The notes under the pieces are model-generated. The model did not search any database, was not told the origin of the DNA, and was given only the letters and a program-made list of their open reading frames with translations. The translations under genes were made by a program, and so were the position numbers. Of a DNA stretch of 64,000 nt, positions 33,280 to 44,948 are shown in pieces (position 1 is the stretch's first letter; each line of letters opens with the position of its first letter). Origin of the DNA: Mrakia gelida (taxonomy: Eukaryota > Basidiomycota > Tremellomycetes > Cystofilobasidiales > Mrakiaceae); NCBI GenBank assembly GCA_024345305.1, contig BRON01000005.1, positions 310,001-374,000 on the forward strand. Direction: 5' to 3'.

Positions 33280-36200
33280 CTATCGATGGCGGTGGGGTTC
33301 CAGGATGGTCGCGTGGAGTTCGATCTGATCCGACTCGTGGTCCTCGATGCATACCAGCCAGTCATCTTGGGTCCTGAAAGGAGAGAAGAGGAGAAAGAGG
33401 CGTCAGTTCGATCTTCTCGAGACGTACGGACGCGACGAGAACGAAAAGGCAACGAGACTCACTTCAGCTGAATCATGTCCCCATCTGGATCCGTGTACTT
33501 CATCTGGATCGCCTTATCGGCAAGCTCTACTCGTCCTCGAGAGACTGAGAAGGAAAGGGAGAGAAGAAGGTCAGCCGTCGAAGACGATTCGAACGCGAGC
33601 GACAAAAGAAAGCGCGACTCACTCTTCTTAAGCACTTTCTCCGCAACGTCCTCGATCCTGCTTCCACCTGGAATGCTGATCTTCAACAGCTCCTGCTCGA
33701 AGTGAATCCTGATGATCGACGATCCCTGAGCTCCGAGGCTGCTCTTCGCTGGAGGGTTCGGACTCGAGACGACCGTCGAGTCTCCACTCCCCTGCCTCGA
33801 GATGGGTAGACTCCCCGACCCGTTCCTCCCAACTCCTCCACTTCCGAACGGCGTCGTAGGGTACGGCTGGCTTTCCTCCGAGATGGACGTCGAGTTGCTC
33901 TCGCTGCTTCCTCGCTTGTCGTCGACGCGCGAAGTGGTTGTGAGGGACGACTTGGACGAGTTGTACATGGCGAGTTGATTTGGAATCTCTTCCGTCGACG
34001 AGTTCGCGCTCCCTGTTCCTCCAGTCTGGTTGCTTCCGTTGGCGGACACTGGGAAACCTTCGGTGGTGATGGGGAGAGGTGGACGAGCCTCCTTGAGTTG
34101 AGGTTGGTACGCGTTCGGACTCGAGGCGGATCGGCTTCGGTACTGAGGAGGGATGGGAAGGACGGGAGGAGGAGCCATCGACTGGGAGTTGTTGCGATGA
34201 GGGACGCTCGAGTTGGCGTAGCGAGCTGGAATGGGATTGCCGGAGGAGTAAGGGACGGGGAAGGTGGAGGGAGCGTCTTCGGGAGTCATCTGGCCGCGAC
34301 GAAGGTTCGAAGTCGAGAGTTGATGGCGGGCACCTCGAGGGAGACCGTTGGCTGCTGGTGGGGAGTTTCCGAACGAGACTTCCGACTGTCCTGATGCTGA
34401 AGAGACCGACATGTTCCTCGAGAAGCCTGGCATCGCTGGGATCGACGACGCCTGCTGCTGGGACCTCCAGTCGTTCATGACGACTCCGTTCTGCTCCTCC
34501 GTTCGTGCTCGAGCTCTCGTAGCTGGGTCCGCCGACGATCCGTCTCGTGCTGGTGGTGCTGAGCGTCGTCCAACTGCCGAAGGATTCCAATTGGCTGCCT
34601 CCGAGTCGCGTCGAGGTCGAGGAAGCCCTCTCTCGTCCGTCTCCCAAGCTCCGTCCGCCTGCGATCCATCGTCGTCGTCGAACTCGTCTGGGTAGCTGAG
34701 AGCGGAGAGGTTGTTGCTGTCCATCTGCCCGTTCCCGTACGTCGATCTCGGCGACGTCGCGTCGACTGAGGTTTGGTAGTAGCGTCTCGAGCCTCCGTTC
34801 GAGCTTCCAGTCGAGAGGGTGTGGTGGTGCTGAGAGATTGAGCCTGAAGAGGGACCTGAGCGACGTTGCTGAACCGACCTCCGGTAGTCCGCGATGAGTC
34901 GTCGAACCGAAGTCTCCCACTTGAGGAGGAGCTCGTCCGTTCGCATGTGAAGAACGAGGGACTCGGTCGTGTCGGGAGCGTCTTGGCATCGCCAGAAGAG
35001 TTGAAGACCGGATCCTGTAGATGAGAGCGGAGAAGAGCGAGGAGCGAAGGGTCAGCGAGTGAGATCGAGGTCGCGAGAACGGACGAGTCGAGAGCTGCTC
35101 ACCTCCGTCTCTCCTCTTCATGACCTCCGTGTGAGTCAGGTTGTTGACGTAGATTCGACCCTTGACGGACAGCATCGTCCTCGTCGACTTCCCGAACCCA
35201 CTCCCTCCTCCTCCGATCGGTCGAGGCTTCAGCGAGTTGGACTTGTTCTGTAGGGAAAATGTGAAAAGACGCGTCGATCAGCGAAGGTCGAAGGTGCTCC
35301 TCCTCGAACGCGAAGACGAACCTTCTTTGTCTGTTTCTCACTCGCCTGGAAGGAGGAAGGGACGAGAAAAAAGCAGGGTCAGCTCGGTCGGACGAGGTAG
35401 AGGTGGCGAGAAGGACGTCGTCGACTCACATCCTTGCAGCACAAAAGCATCTGCTCGAACAGGAAGACGTGGTACTCTCGATCCGTGTTTCCCTTGGTAG
35501 CGACTAGCTGATCGTCGATGATCAACTTTCCGAAAGACTTGGGGTCGTGTCCCTTCCAATCCTCGACTCGAGCGATAAGTTCCTTCGCTGTCGCAGCATT
35601 CTCCTTCTCTCGAGACGTCTCGTTGACCTTGTCGGTAATCCTCTTGACGCAAGCGAGACCAGAGACGACGGAGAAGTGGTGTTCGTAGTCGTTGGGAGTG
35701 GTAGCTTTGACGAGAGACTGGTGGGAGAGGTGCGAGAAGGGAAGTCAGCGAGAGAAGACGAGATCGAGAAGTCCACGCGACGCGACTCACACTCAAGAGC
35801 AGAGGGTACTTGGTGATTCGTTGAATTGGCTTGATGAGGAAAGCCGGTAGCTCTCTAGTAGGCTCGAGGATGAGATCGGATCGGCCCTGTGGGAGAAGAA
35901 GGAAAAGGAAGGGAGATCAGCATCGGATCGGAAGAAGAGCGAACGGAATGAAACGAACCTGAAGGTTCGCGGTTTCGGCCGTCGCTAAGTCCAAAGCTTG
36001 AAGGTAGTTGGCGCAGAAAGGCTCGTAGACTTCGAACTCTTTCTCCTGTAGAACCCAACAGCCGCGCAGATAAGAGAATCAGTTCGAGCCATATGGGTCG
36101 TTGCGGCGGAGCAAGAGAGACGGAAGGGGTGCGCACATGTTTCACGAAAGCTCGTCCCCAGTCTCCCAGCCTCCAGTTCACACCGCTCCCCTTCTCAGCC

Positions 36201-38112
36201 TCGGTCTCGAGAGAGATCTGGAACCTCCTTTGGAAGTCGAGAAGCTTGTCGAGGTTCGAGAAGATGAGATGGGCCGTGTCCTGAGAGATGAGACCGTTCT
36301 GGACGAGCGAGCGAGAGTAGGACTGCAGCGAGAGAACGAAACGCGTTAGCTCTTCCCCTTCTCGCTCGACGATGAGAAGAGCCTTCTCGAACTATAGACG
36401 AGCAGAAGTGAAACTTACCTGCAGAACCTCCAACTCCTGAACGTACTTCCTCTCCGTCTCCATCAACTCCCTGACCAAGTTTCCTGCCTCTCCCATCGCG
36501 CCCGATCCGGCTGCTACGGCTGCTCCGAAGGCTCCTCCTGCCATGAGAGCTTCTCCTCCTGGCGTCACAGCTCCTGGAATCGCATGGACTCCCGTCATGA
36601 AGTTCGCTCGCTGCGAGGCGGCGTATCCGAAGGGACTCTGCGAGCCAGGAAGGAAGGAGGAAGGACCAGGTGACATGAGTTGAGAGGGTGAGACGGCTGG
36701 TGTTGCTGAAGGAAGGAGGTCGAGGAGGAGTGTGAGAGTGTGAAGGATCTGCAGTTATACGAGGAAAAGAAGGGTCAGCGAGTTGAGAGATAGAGGAGGG
36801 AAGGAAGGCACTGAAAGAGGGAAGGAAGCGCGAGAGGTCGCAACGAGTGTCTCGGAGGAAGGACGCGCCTCCTCCTCGACCACCCAGAAAGACCCAGCCT
36901 CGATCTGACCCTCGAGAGAGTCCAGCCTGATGCTCTCGACTCTATCCCACCATCTTTTCCATAGCAGAAGGGTCTTCAGACGCTGCCACGTCCCTCGCTC
37001 GACCCCTCTCATCAAACCAAACAACGCCAGTCCTCCTCTCTCGTCCTAGCTCAAATCTCGATCTTCTCGAGCACGTACCTTGACGAGGGCGTTGGTGTCA
37101 TCCTTGAAGGCATCGGCGAGGTTCCAGAGATCGTCGTTCTCCCATCCACCAGCCTGCTTGAGCGTCGAGAGGAAGCCCAAACACTTTGCCAGGGGTCGCT
37201 TGCAAGCTTTCGCGTTGTGGAGTTCTGGAGGTGAGATAGGGGAGGAAGGAAGACGAGGAGAGTCAGCGAGATGGTTCTCGAACAGATGGATACCACATAA
37301 AGCACGTCTGTATGAGCTCAGTTGCAGATCTCAACACAGAGAGAAGGAAGGAAGGCGAGCAGAGACAGGGGAAGACGAGGGTACAAAGGGCGAGCAGTAC
37401 GCGGACCGGCTTCATACCTCCTTCAGACCATCCCACGCGAGACACCAGATTCAAGATGAAGAAACTCACCTTGTCCCCAGTTAATAGCTCCCTCTCCTTC
37501 CTCCCATCTCATCTCCTCTCCGTCGATGGTCTCCCACGGCTTGCCTCCCAAGAACCTATCCCAAACGCCCGTCTCTCCGACCCTGTTCACGAGGAAGGCG
37601 AGACTGCTTCCCAACCTGATGCACGCCCAGAGGTGCTGAACGACGGAAAGGGTCGTCTCTCCGTCGACGGTGAGATGGGTTGACGGCGAGTAGGAGAGGT
37701 AAGGAGGGAAGTTGGGTATGGAGAGGAGACGAGAGCGGATGATGGTTGAGGTCTGGAAGATGGACTGGTTGCCTCCTGGCTTCGAGGATCCGTTCCCGAG
37801 TTGAGCCGTCTTGAGCGAGAGGTTGTTGACCTGACCTGGGGGGAGGGAAATCTGTAGACTGGAAGGTGTACTCCCTCGATCTGAGGATGAGTTGTCGATA
37901 AGGGGAGTTGTCGATTGGGAGGGAGTTGGATGGTAGGTGGACGAGGAGGAAGCCGAGGCGAGAGAGAGACTCGACGATCCATTGGGCGAAGGGAAGGGGA
38001 AGGATTGATTCGAGGAGGTGTGGATCGAGAGGGAGGAAGGGAAGTCGCGAGGATCCGAGTTTGAGAGGGAGTAGGATGCCTTGCGAAGGAGGGGAGGAGT
38101 GTAGGAAGCCAT
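33280..38112 (-). CDS. CDC24: CDC24, Rho guanine nucleotide exchange factor for CDC42
   Basis: Activates CDC42 in polarity and mating (family knowledge). Start ATG 38112 (MASYTPPLLRKASYSLSNSD). Domain order follows Cdc24. (1) A calponin-homology-like region: VVQHLWACIRLGSSLAFLVN, INWGQG, KACKRPLAKCLGFLSTLKQA. (2) The DH domain: VRELMETERKYVQELEVLQ, LIFSNLDKLLDFQRRFQISL, YEPFCANYLQALDL, PAFLIKPIQRITKYPLLL (the conserved IKPxQRxxKYPLLL helix). (3) The PH domain: LIIDDQLVATKG, REYHVFLFEQMLLCCKD, VKGRIYVNNL, LQLFWRCQD, WETSVRRLIADYRR. (4) A long Ser/Pro/Asn-rich linker of about 400 residues. (5) A C-terminal PB1: IRIHFEQELLKISIPGGSRI, IQMKYTDPDGDMIQLK (OPCA-like acidic motif), DDWLVCIEDH. The stop TAG is at 33280-33282. 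About ten exons. The linker is longer than in yeast Cdc24. Confidence 0.95.
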
Positions 38113-39720
38113 GAGCGTCGATCGAGGTCACCGCCGAAAGAAGGGACGACGAGAGGGGAGGGACGAGAGAGCGCGAGGCTCTTATAAGAGTTGAGGAGGT
38201 GGGGGGACGTTCGAGTGGATATGGAGACCTGAGAGGTGAGGTCGAGTCGGGAGGGAGGTGAAGGTGAGGGTTGGACGGATGGAAGGAAGGAGGGGAGGAG
38301 GGAAGGAGAGGCCTTGTTTTGGGCGGTCGAAGGTGAGAGAGTTGGTCGTCTACGAGGGTGACTGATTCCAGATCCGTCACTGGAAGGGAGGGAGGGGAGG
38401 GAGGAGGAGGAGGGGAGGAGAGTGGAGCTCTTGTGCTAGTAGTAGTTGCTGAAGTCCAGACGGGAGGGAGGGAAGGAAGGGGTTCGAGGGAAGGAAGAGG
38501 TCGAGAAGTGGACGAGGGCGATCCCCTTCAAGGAGGCGCAGGGCGAGCTCTCCCCTCCCCTCCTTTTGTTCTCTCTTTTTTCTCCCTTGCAACGGCCATC
38601 TTCATCTTTGCTTCCAGCTGACTCTATATATCACTCTTCTGCTCATCCTGCTGCTCTCCTTCCAGCTTTCTTCGTTCTCTCACAACTGCGAAAAACGACC
38701 TCTTTCCCCGCTCGTCTCCCCTCTTTGGGCTAGAAAGAGGGCCTAGCGGAGATTTTCTACTACTGCTGCTCTCTCTCTCCCTCCTCCGCCACCTCGGAGG
38801 GAAGCTTTCCTCAGCGACCTCATGGGTCACAGCTGAAATCCCTCGTACGCCTCAAACTTTTCTCTCGGATGGATCTCGTTCCAGCAACGGCGAAACCGAG
38901 CCTCTTTCCCTTTCTTGTCTCTCGTCTCGCTCTCTCCCCCCTGGCTCCTCTCCAAAGATGAGGTTGCAGAGGTTTCTCCGTCCTACGTCCCCTTCTAGAC
39001 AAGGGCAAATTCAGCAGCTCTTTGCGTCTTGATATGGACAAGAGAGACCGGCAAACCTCGCCTTCTCTACCAGCTCAAAAACGAACAGGGACCCTCGATT
39101 TTCGATCTGCTCGTTTGCCTTCCTCCTTCTTCCCTCGACTTCGAGTAGTCTTGATCTCTCTTTCCACTCTTCCTTTCCCTTCGTAGAGCTCTCATGCACA
39201 CACACAGTTCTCGCAGAACGAGAAACAGGTGCTGAATGTGCCGACGCGTGCTCCAAGCTCCTCGACTCGTCGGCCGCGCGACTCAACCATCTCCTCGAAG
39301 AAAAACAGTCCCGCTAGCCGAGTTACCCGCCCCTTCTAGTACGGAAGTTATCCATCCGTCCAAGGGCACTTCAGACCACGCTGCTCGATCCCACCCAGAC
39401 TCGGCGACTCGTTTTTTCTCTCCGACACGAAGTGAAACCGACCTAAGCTTTCTGGCTGCGTCTCCAAGGGAAAAGCTTCGCACTTCCTTTCGTCTCTTCT
39501 ATGACGACCCACTCTGACTCGCAGAAAAGACTCTCTCGCAGCGTACCAAAAAAAGCTTTGCCATTCCTCTGTCGACGGGCTCGGGCTCGTTAAAGAACGG
39601 AACTCGCAAAGTTGGTGCGACGGTCCTCTTCCGCTTCCGCGAGCCGTCTTTTTCGAAGTACTTAAGGCGGCTGGGGCTGAGTGGTTTGCTTCTCTACATC
39701 ACCATCACATCAACATCAGC
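38113..39720. other. Large divergent intergenic region, CDC24 / NTF2-like
   Basis: 1.6 kb, the longest gene-free divergent region here. Near CDC24 there is an out-of-frame minus-strand ATG at 38380 opening an ORF (MTDLESVTLVDDQLSHLRPP) that overlaps the CDC24 start and could act as a uORF. TTATAAG at about 38190 and CTATATATC at about 38633 are TATA-like. Long poly-pyrimidine tracts mark leaders. No other gene recognised. Confidence 0.45.
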
Positions 39721-40530
39721 ATGCCTGCTCAACAACTCACCAGCAAAGAAGAGGAGAAGGAGCGGGCTTGGATTAAGCAGGTGAGTTCGTTTCGGTTCGA
39801 GGTCGACGCGTCGAGATGGGCAGATCTCATCTCACCCTCCTTCCTCCGCCTTCACTTGCTGACCTCATTCGACTCCTCGCGTCTTAAACAGTTCTTCGCC
39901 GCCGCTGACTCTCTCGATATCGAGAAATGGGCCTCGTACTGGAAAGAGGGTTCGTCTCATCTTCTCGCTTTCGTCCATCTCACTGGACTCGAGCTGACTT
40001 GGTCGTCCGCTTCTCCGCAGATGGATTCCTCCAGTTCGCCAACATCCCTCGAGCGGAATCACGAGCCGCTATTATCTCTACCTTCGGAGGAGTCCTCGCC
40101 ATGCTTCAATCCCTCGACCACAAGTTCGTCCCCGACTCGTTGTTTCGCCCGTCCGTTCCGTCGAACGCTGAAACTGATTCTAAATCTTCCCTTCCCTTCT
40201 CAGCGTAAATCAGTTCACCTTCGTACCCTCTGAGAGTCTCGTCGTCCTCCGAGGAGTCGTGACCTTCGTCATCAAGGGAGATCCCGAGCAGAGGAAGATT
40301 GTTGCGAACGCGTGTTGTGAGTCGAGTTTTGACTGACTCTTTCTCAGCTGAGACGACTCTTGACGCCTTCCGGATATGTAAAGACTGAACTTACTCTTTC
40401 GATTTTTCCAGCGATCCTTCACAAAAAGTTCGGAGAGGAGGAAATCGAGGGAGCCGAGGTTTACGTCGACGCGTCGGAGGTTTGGGGAAGAGCGAAGGAG
40501 CTCGCTGAGGCTGCCGCGGCGGCTCAGTGA
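39721..40530 (+). CDS. NTF2/SnoaL-like fold protein
   Basis: Five exons: MPAQQLTSKEEEKERAWIKQ; FFAAADSLDIEKWASYWKE; DGFLQFANIPRAESRAAIIS with TFGGVLAMLQSLDHK; VNQFTFVPSESLVVLRGVVT with FVIKGDPEQRKIVANACS; and ILHKKFGEEEIEGAEVYVDA ending LAEAAAAAQ-stop (TGA 40528-40530). The FxxxDsLDxxxWxxYwxxDgfLqFaN pattern and final beta strands match SnoaL/NTF2-like proteins of about 150 residues, which bind or isomerise small molecules. The substrate is unknown. No signal peptide. The last exon contains a GACGCGTC coding for Val-Asp-Ala-Ser. Confidence 0.8.
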
Positions 40531-41132
40531 CAAACAGGAAGCTACGACTGTGATTTGAGGCTATAGAACATGATCGTGAAGAGATAACAATCGAATCTGA
40601 GGAAGAATGAGCGGAACGTAGGTCTCCTCGAGCCAGCTTCGCTCGAGTCGACGTCGCAGCCCCTTTCTTTTCGACTTCCAAAGTACGAGCGATGATCATG
40701 AATGAGAAACGGATGCAGGAGAGAGAAAGTTCGTAGCAGAAGAGACACCGAAGGTTACGATAGAGACGGAACGTAAACGAGAATGGAAGGCGTGACGAGA
40801 GACGAAAAGGCAAGGGAAAACGGAACGAGACGTGAGGGAGACGAGACAGGAACGGACGAGATCAACAGGATACCAAAGGCAAGAGAAAGGAAGGAGAAAG
40901 GAGACAGTGACGGACGGAGACAGAGGAGAGAAATCGAACCAACCGAACGAAAGAGGAAAAAGGGAGAGGGAACAAGAAGCGACGCGACGGAGACACAGAG
41001 AATACCGAGAACGGAACCTAAAACCCTAGAGAACAAATGGAAATAGGATGAAAATGAAGGATGAGACTGGAGAGGAAGAAAGGCGAGGAGAGAGGAGGAA
41101 GAGGCGGAAAGCCAGCTCGCGCGACGTCGACT
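40531..41132. other. Convergent 3' intergenic region
   Basis: About 600 bp between converging stops. Strongly purine-rich on the plus strand (GAGA/GGAA), with no recognisable gene. Confidence 0.5.
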
Positions 41133-42078
41133 TCAAGACTCCTCCTCGTCTCCGAAGTCCCAGTCTCGCTGCCGTCCCCATCGCGCGACGGCTTTATCGA
41201 GCCTGGCATAAGAAGCAGGGAACATGGCTCGACGGTGACCTTGGATTCGGATGTCGATGTCGACGGTGGGAGGGGAGGGGGGCTCAGGAGGGAAGAACAT
41301 GCTGATGTCGACGGGAGAGGGAGGAGGAGTCGAGGGAGGGGAGGAGGATTGGGAGGAGGAAGTGGAAGAGGAACGAGTGGAGAGGAAGGAGAAGAGGGAG
41401 CTGGAGTGTTTGAGATCTACGAAGGAAGATTGAAGATGGGTTAGCTCGAGGTCGAAGGAAGTAGAACGGACCAAGACGCGTTGAAAAAGCTCACCACTTC
41501 TTCGTTCGTTCGCTTCATCGACCTCCCCCACCTCACCGTCGAAGCTGTAATCCCTCTGATTGTCCAACTCTCCGTTCCAAGCAGCGACGACGTACTCCGA
41601 GCGGTCAGCTGGGACGCCGTCGACAGAGTCGAGGAACGAAGAGAAAGAGGACGAGACGGGGAAGACTCCTTGGTTGAGGAGAGGGCTGGTAGGTTGAGGA
41701 GTTCGGTAGTTGAAGCACTCGGGATCTGAGAGATCGTGGAATGAGACGACGGGATCGGTGAAGACAAGTACCTCGTCGAGGTTGATGAGAACGGGCGATG
41801 AAATCGCGACGTCTCGTGGGAGTGCAACGTGAACGAGGGACGAAGCGACGAAGGGCTGAAGAGGTGTACGAGAATGAAAGAAGGTTAGTCGGACGGGGCG
41901 ATAAAAGAAGATACTTCGAATAATGTAAACTCACTTCAGCCTTGTCCGCCTTTGAAGAGAGAAGAGCCTTCGACCTCTTCGCGACCTTGTGAACAGCTGG
42001 AGCGAGAAGTCCCTTTGGCTTTGAGGAGGAAGAGTCGGCGATCTTGCTGTTGATGTTTTGAGTAGTAGTAGTAGACAT
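41133..42078 (-). CDS. Hypothetical protein
   Basis: Three exons in consistent phase. Start ATG 42078 gives MSTTTTQNINSKIADSSSSK and VHKVAKRSKALLSSKADKAE. After a GTGAGT-donor intron follow PFVASSLVHVALPRDVAISS, PVLINLDEVLVFTDPVVSFH, DLSDPECFNYRTPQ, VPADRSEYVVAAWNGELDNQ and RDYSFD. After a second intron come DLKHSSSLFSFLS, a Ser/Pro-rich linker, and VDIDIRIQGHRRAMFPASYA with RWGRQRDWDFGDEEES-stop. About 250 residues; no membrane segment. Family not recognised. The middle part is beta-rich in pattern. Splicing signals and phase support it as a real gene. Confidence 0.6.
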
Positions 42079-42555
42079 CTTGGTGGTAAAGATGATGATG
42101 ATGATGAGTTTTGGTTTGGGTTCGAGTTCAAAGTGAAGGCGAAGTGAAGTTCGAAGTTCGGGGAGAGACGCGAGTTTGATTGATGTGGTTGGAGGTCAGA
42201 AGAGGTCAGCGCGAAAAGCCCTCGTTCAACCCTGAGAATTTCGAGTTTTTCGACTGGCAAAAGCGGACTCAAACGGGGTTGAGGGCGCGGGCGGGGAGAG
42301 AGAGGCTGTCAGTCGAGATCGAAATCGACGACGCGCCCGAACGCGTCTCGGCCCCACCTTCTTCGAACTGAGGTTCTTTTGGATTGTGTCGAGAAGTAAG
42401 TCGAGTCGATGGTCAGCTAGGAGTGATAGAGAGACATAGCCAGAGACAAGGAATGATACTCACGAGAGTCGAGGGACGACGAGACGCGCGAGGTTCGCAG
42501 ACTAGGAGCTAGCTCCCCCTCTTCCATAGTCAACGTTGAGTCGCGAGCTCCAGGA

Positions 42556-43289
42556 TCAGATCCCTACACATGTGAAATGCGATTGAGCTGGCCATCCGTA
42601 GCCGATATTGGGAGAAAGGAAGGGGCGACGACGCCGCGACCCTCCCTCCTCCGTCCTCCGGGTTCCCTCTGCCCTTCGAACTCCTCTTCGAGTCGCAGCA
42701 AACGAAATACTCGAGACTTGATCCGGTACGAGGTTGCCCTGACCTGGGTAGCGTTCCAGTCTAGCCGAAGGTCTACAAGCGGAGTGCGAGGAAGGAGAGA
42801 CAGCGCTCGATTTGACGGCGATCTGCGAGAGGGAGAGAAACGGAGGTGAGCTCAACCATCGACGCTGTAGAACGAATGACGGTGAAGACGGACGAGGTCG
42901 AGTGCTCAACACCGAGATCAGCCTTGAAACCAGATGTCGTGAAGGTTTCAGGACGATCAAGCTCAGGTTGAAAGAGCTGTGTCCGATCGAAGGGGAGCGA
43001 AGGAGGAAGAGGGATTATGTAGGTTGGGTGAGAGAGAGGGCAAGGGGAGGGAAGAAGGCGATCAAGGCCTGTAGATCGAAGTCGATGGCCTTGAGGATAT
43101 GCAGATGCCGCTGATGGTCGACCTGTAGTGGGGATGGGAGGTCAGAAAAGCAAAATCAACTCGGTCTGAGCTCATGAGCGCTGGAGGGAAGGGAGGAGCG
43201 AGCTCACCTCTCCTCCTTTCGACTTTCATCCACGACCTCCTTCCCTCCCTCCCTTCTCTCCTCTCTTTCTTTGCCTTTTCACTCGGCAT
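42556..43289 (-). CDS. Unresolved minus-strand locus
   Basis: ATG 43289 starts MPSEKAKKERREGREGRRSW, with a GTGAGC donor after VERR. Downstream, two overlapping frames look coding. One holds LFQPELDRPETFTTSGFKAD, SVFTVIRSTASMVELTSVSL and DRRQIERCLSFLALRL-stop. The other holds LKPSRHLVSRLISVLSTRPR and runs to 42556. A third piece (VDLRLDWNATQVRATSYRIK) follows. Phases cannot be reconciled, so the gene may be mis-modelled or degenerate. The rest of the interval back to 42079 shows only leader-like DNA of the neighbouring hypothetical gene. Confidence 0.25.
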
Positions 43290-44666
43290 GCCACCCAGAG
43301 CCTCCTCCTCTTAATCCTCCAGCAACCCCTCAGCCTCTAAGAAGCGCAAGACGGCTTCGGAAGCAGCGGACGCGGACGCTCCTCCTCCTCCCTCCCCTTC
43401 GAGCTCCTTCTTCTTCGCCGACGGAAACGTCCTTCTTCAAGTCGAGTCGACGCTCTTCAAAGTCCATCGAGGAATACTGGAGAAGGCAGAGGTCTTCGCG
43501 GACACGCTCCTCGTTGGTGGAGATCTGGGAGGCGAAGAGGCAGGAGGGATTCCAACCATCAAGCTCGCGGATTCCGTCGAGGACTGGGAGGTCTTCTTGA
43601 GAGCCCTCTACGACGGCCTGTGAGTCTCGATGATCTCACAAAACGCGGGCTATCACTGACCTGATGCTATCGTTCTCTCAGTTCCTTCTTCCAGAAGCTC
43701 CCAACTCTGCTCGAGACTCGTTCGCTGCTGGTCCTCGCCGACAAGGTGAGCTCAGCCAGCTCGTCCTCCTCCGACCTCTCGATTCTTTTGGACGCTGACT
43801 TCCGTTTCCTCAGTACAACCACACCTCGATTCTCGCCTCCGAGAAAGCGTCCATCGTCGCTAGGTCTCAATGCGAGGAGCGTATGTTCGCCATCGCCTTC
43901 CGAACCCAGCCAGATCCATACGAACACGACGAGGACTTCCCCTTGGGAGAGGACGACGTCCTGCGAGCTCTCCTCGCCATACAGGAAGAGTTCGGAATCG
44001 AGAGATCATCCGTCCGATGGATACACAACCATTTTGCTGCACTCAGTCCCGCCGACCGAGCGACGTTCATTCGACTCTACGAGGACGAGGACGAAAGGAG
44101 GAAAGGGTGGTTCCCTCGCGCCGTGTCCAACCAGACGCGTGAGTGGTCCTTTCTTTTCGCCCCTTGCGCCGAAGAAAAGACGTTCTCGATTCTTCGAATC
44201 CGTCCTCTCGCTGTCGTTGATACCCTCTGTGCGTTCTGACCACGTAGGCTTCTCCGTCCTCCTTCGAGTCGACGCCTTCGCCCGCCTCGCCGCGAAACGT
44301 ACGACCGTTGACGAGCTTCACGTCAGATCGTGCCCCTTCGACTCCCCCTGTCGTGGGATCTGGGACCACGCTGCCAGAAGCATCTACAAGGCCCTCGCTC
44401 GACAGTCGTCTTACGACGACACGGTACGCATGGGCATCACGCTCACCGAGACGGCTGAGGAAACGTCGTTGATGGAGGAGGAGTGTTTAGAGAAGGTTCT
44501 CGAGTATTGGAGGGTGAGGAAGAGTGAGGTACGTCCACTTCCTACCTTTCTCTCTTCTCCGAACCTGTTGCTTTCTCCTCCGAAGGCTGACCTGGTCCGC
44601 GTTTCTTTCCCCTTCGCATCGTTCCCTCAGCTCGACGCCGAGATGAAGAAGGATTTCGACCCTTGA
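43288..44666 (+). pseudogene. BTB/POZ-like domain gene, paralog 3, with early in-frame stop
   Basis: Very close relative of paralog 2 in inverted orientation about 18 kb away. ATG 43288 gives MPPRASSS and then TAA (43312-43314), where paralog 2 continues with Ser codons. The same frame reopens immediately as SSNPSASKKRKTASEAADAD, FFADGNVLLQVESTLFKVHR, VFADTLLVGGDLGGEEAGGI and LADSVEDWEVFLRALYDG. Further exons are LQKLPTLLETRSLLVLADK, YNHTSILASEKASIVARSQC, DVLRALLAIQEEFGIERSSV, LLRVDAFARLAAKRTTVDEL, CRGIWDHAARSIYKALARQS, EECLEKVLEYWRVRKSE and LDAEMKKDFDP-stop (TGA 44664-44666). Everything except codon 9 is intact, with good splice sites. There is no other in-frame ATG in exon 1. It is a pseudogene, a sequencing error, or translated by another route. 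Confidence 0.6.
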
Positions 44667-44948
44667 ACGTTCGAGGGAGAGGAGTGGTAGATCAGATGCT
44701 CTTTCTTCCCGGTCACCAAGCCTGGTCCCAGAACCGGAAGTGCTTCTCGTTCGAGAGGAAAGAGGGAGAGCAGACGCGTCGAGCCCCATCACGACTCTCT
44801 GGTCTCGCTTGACTGCTAGCGCAGAAGGATTCTCGCAGGTTTTCAACGCCTGAGACGATATCAACGACGCACTCAAGATCACTTGAGTTGCGAAGCCCGA
44901 GACGCGCTGTCTGGGAGGGATCGAGGGCCAGAAGAAAGAACGAGTGAT

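Noticed and set aside
33628..35175. 515-residue minus-strand open frame
   Set aside because: Out-of-frame shadow of the CDC24 PH-PB1 linker; its first residues include a piece of the true PH exon and then it becomes Arg/Ser-rich noise.
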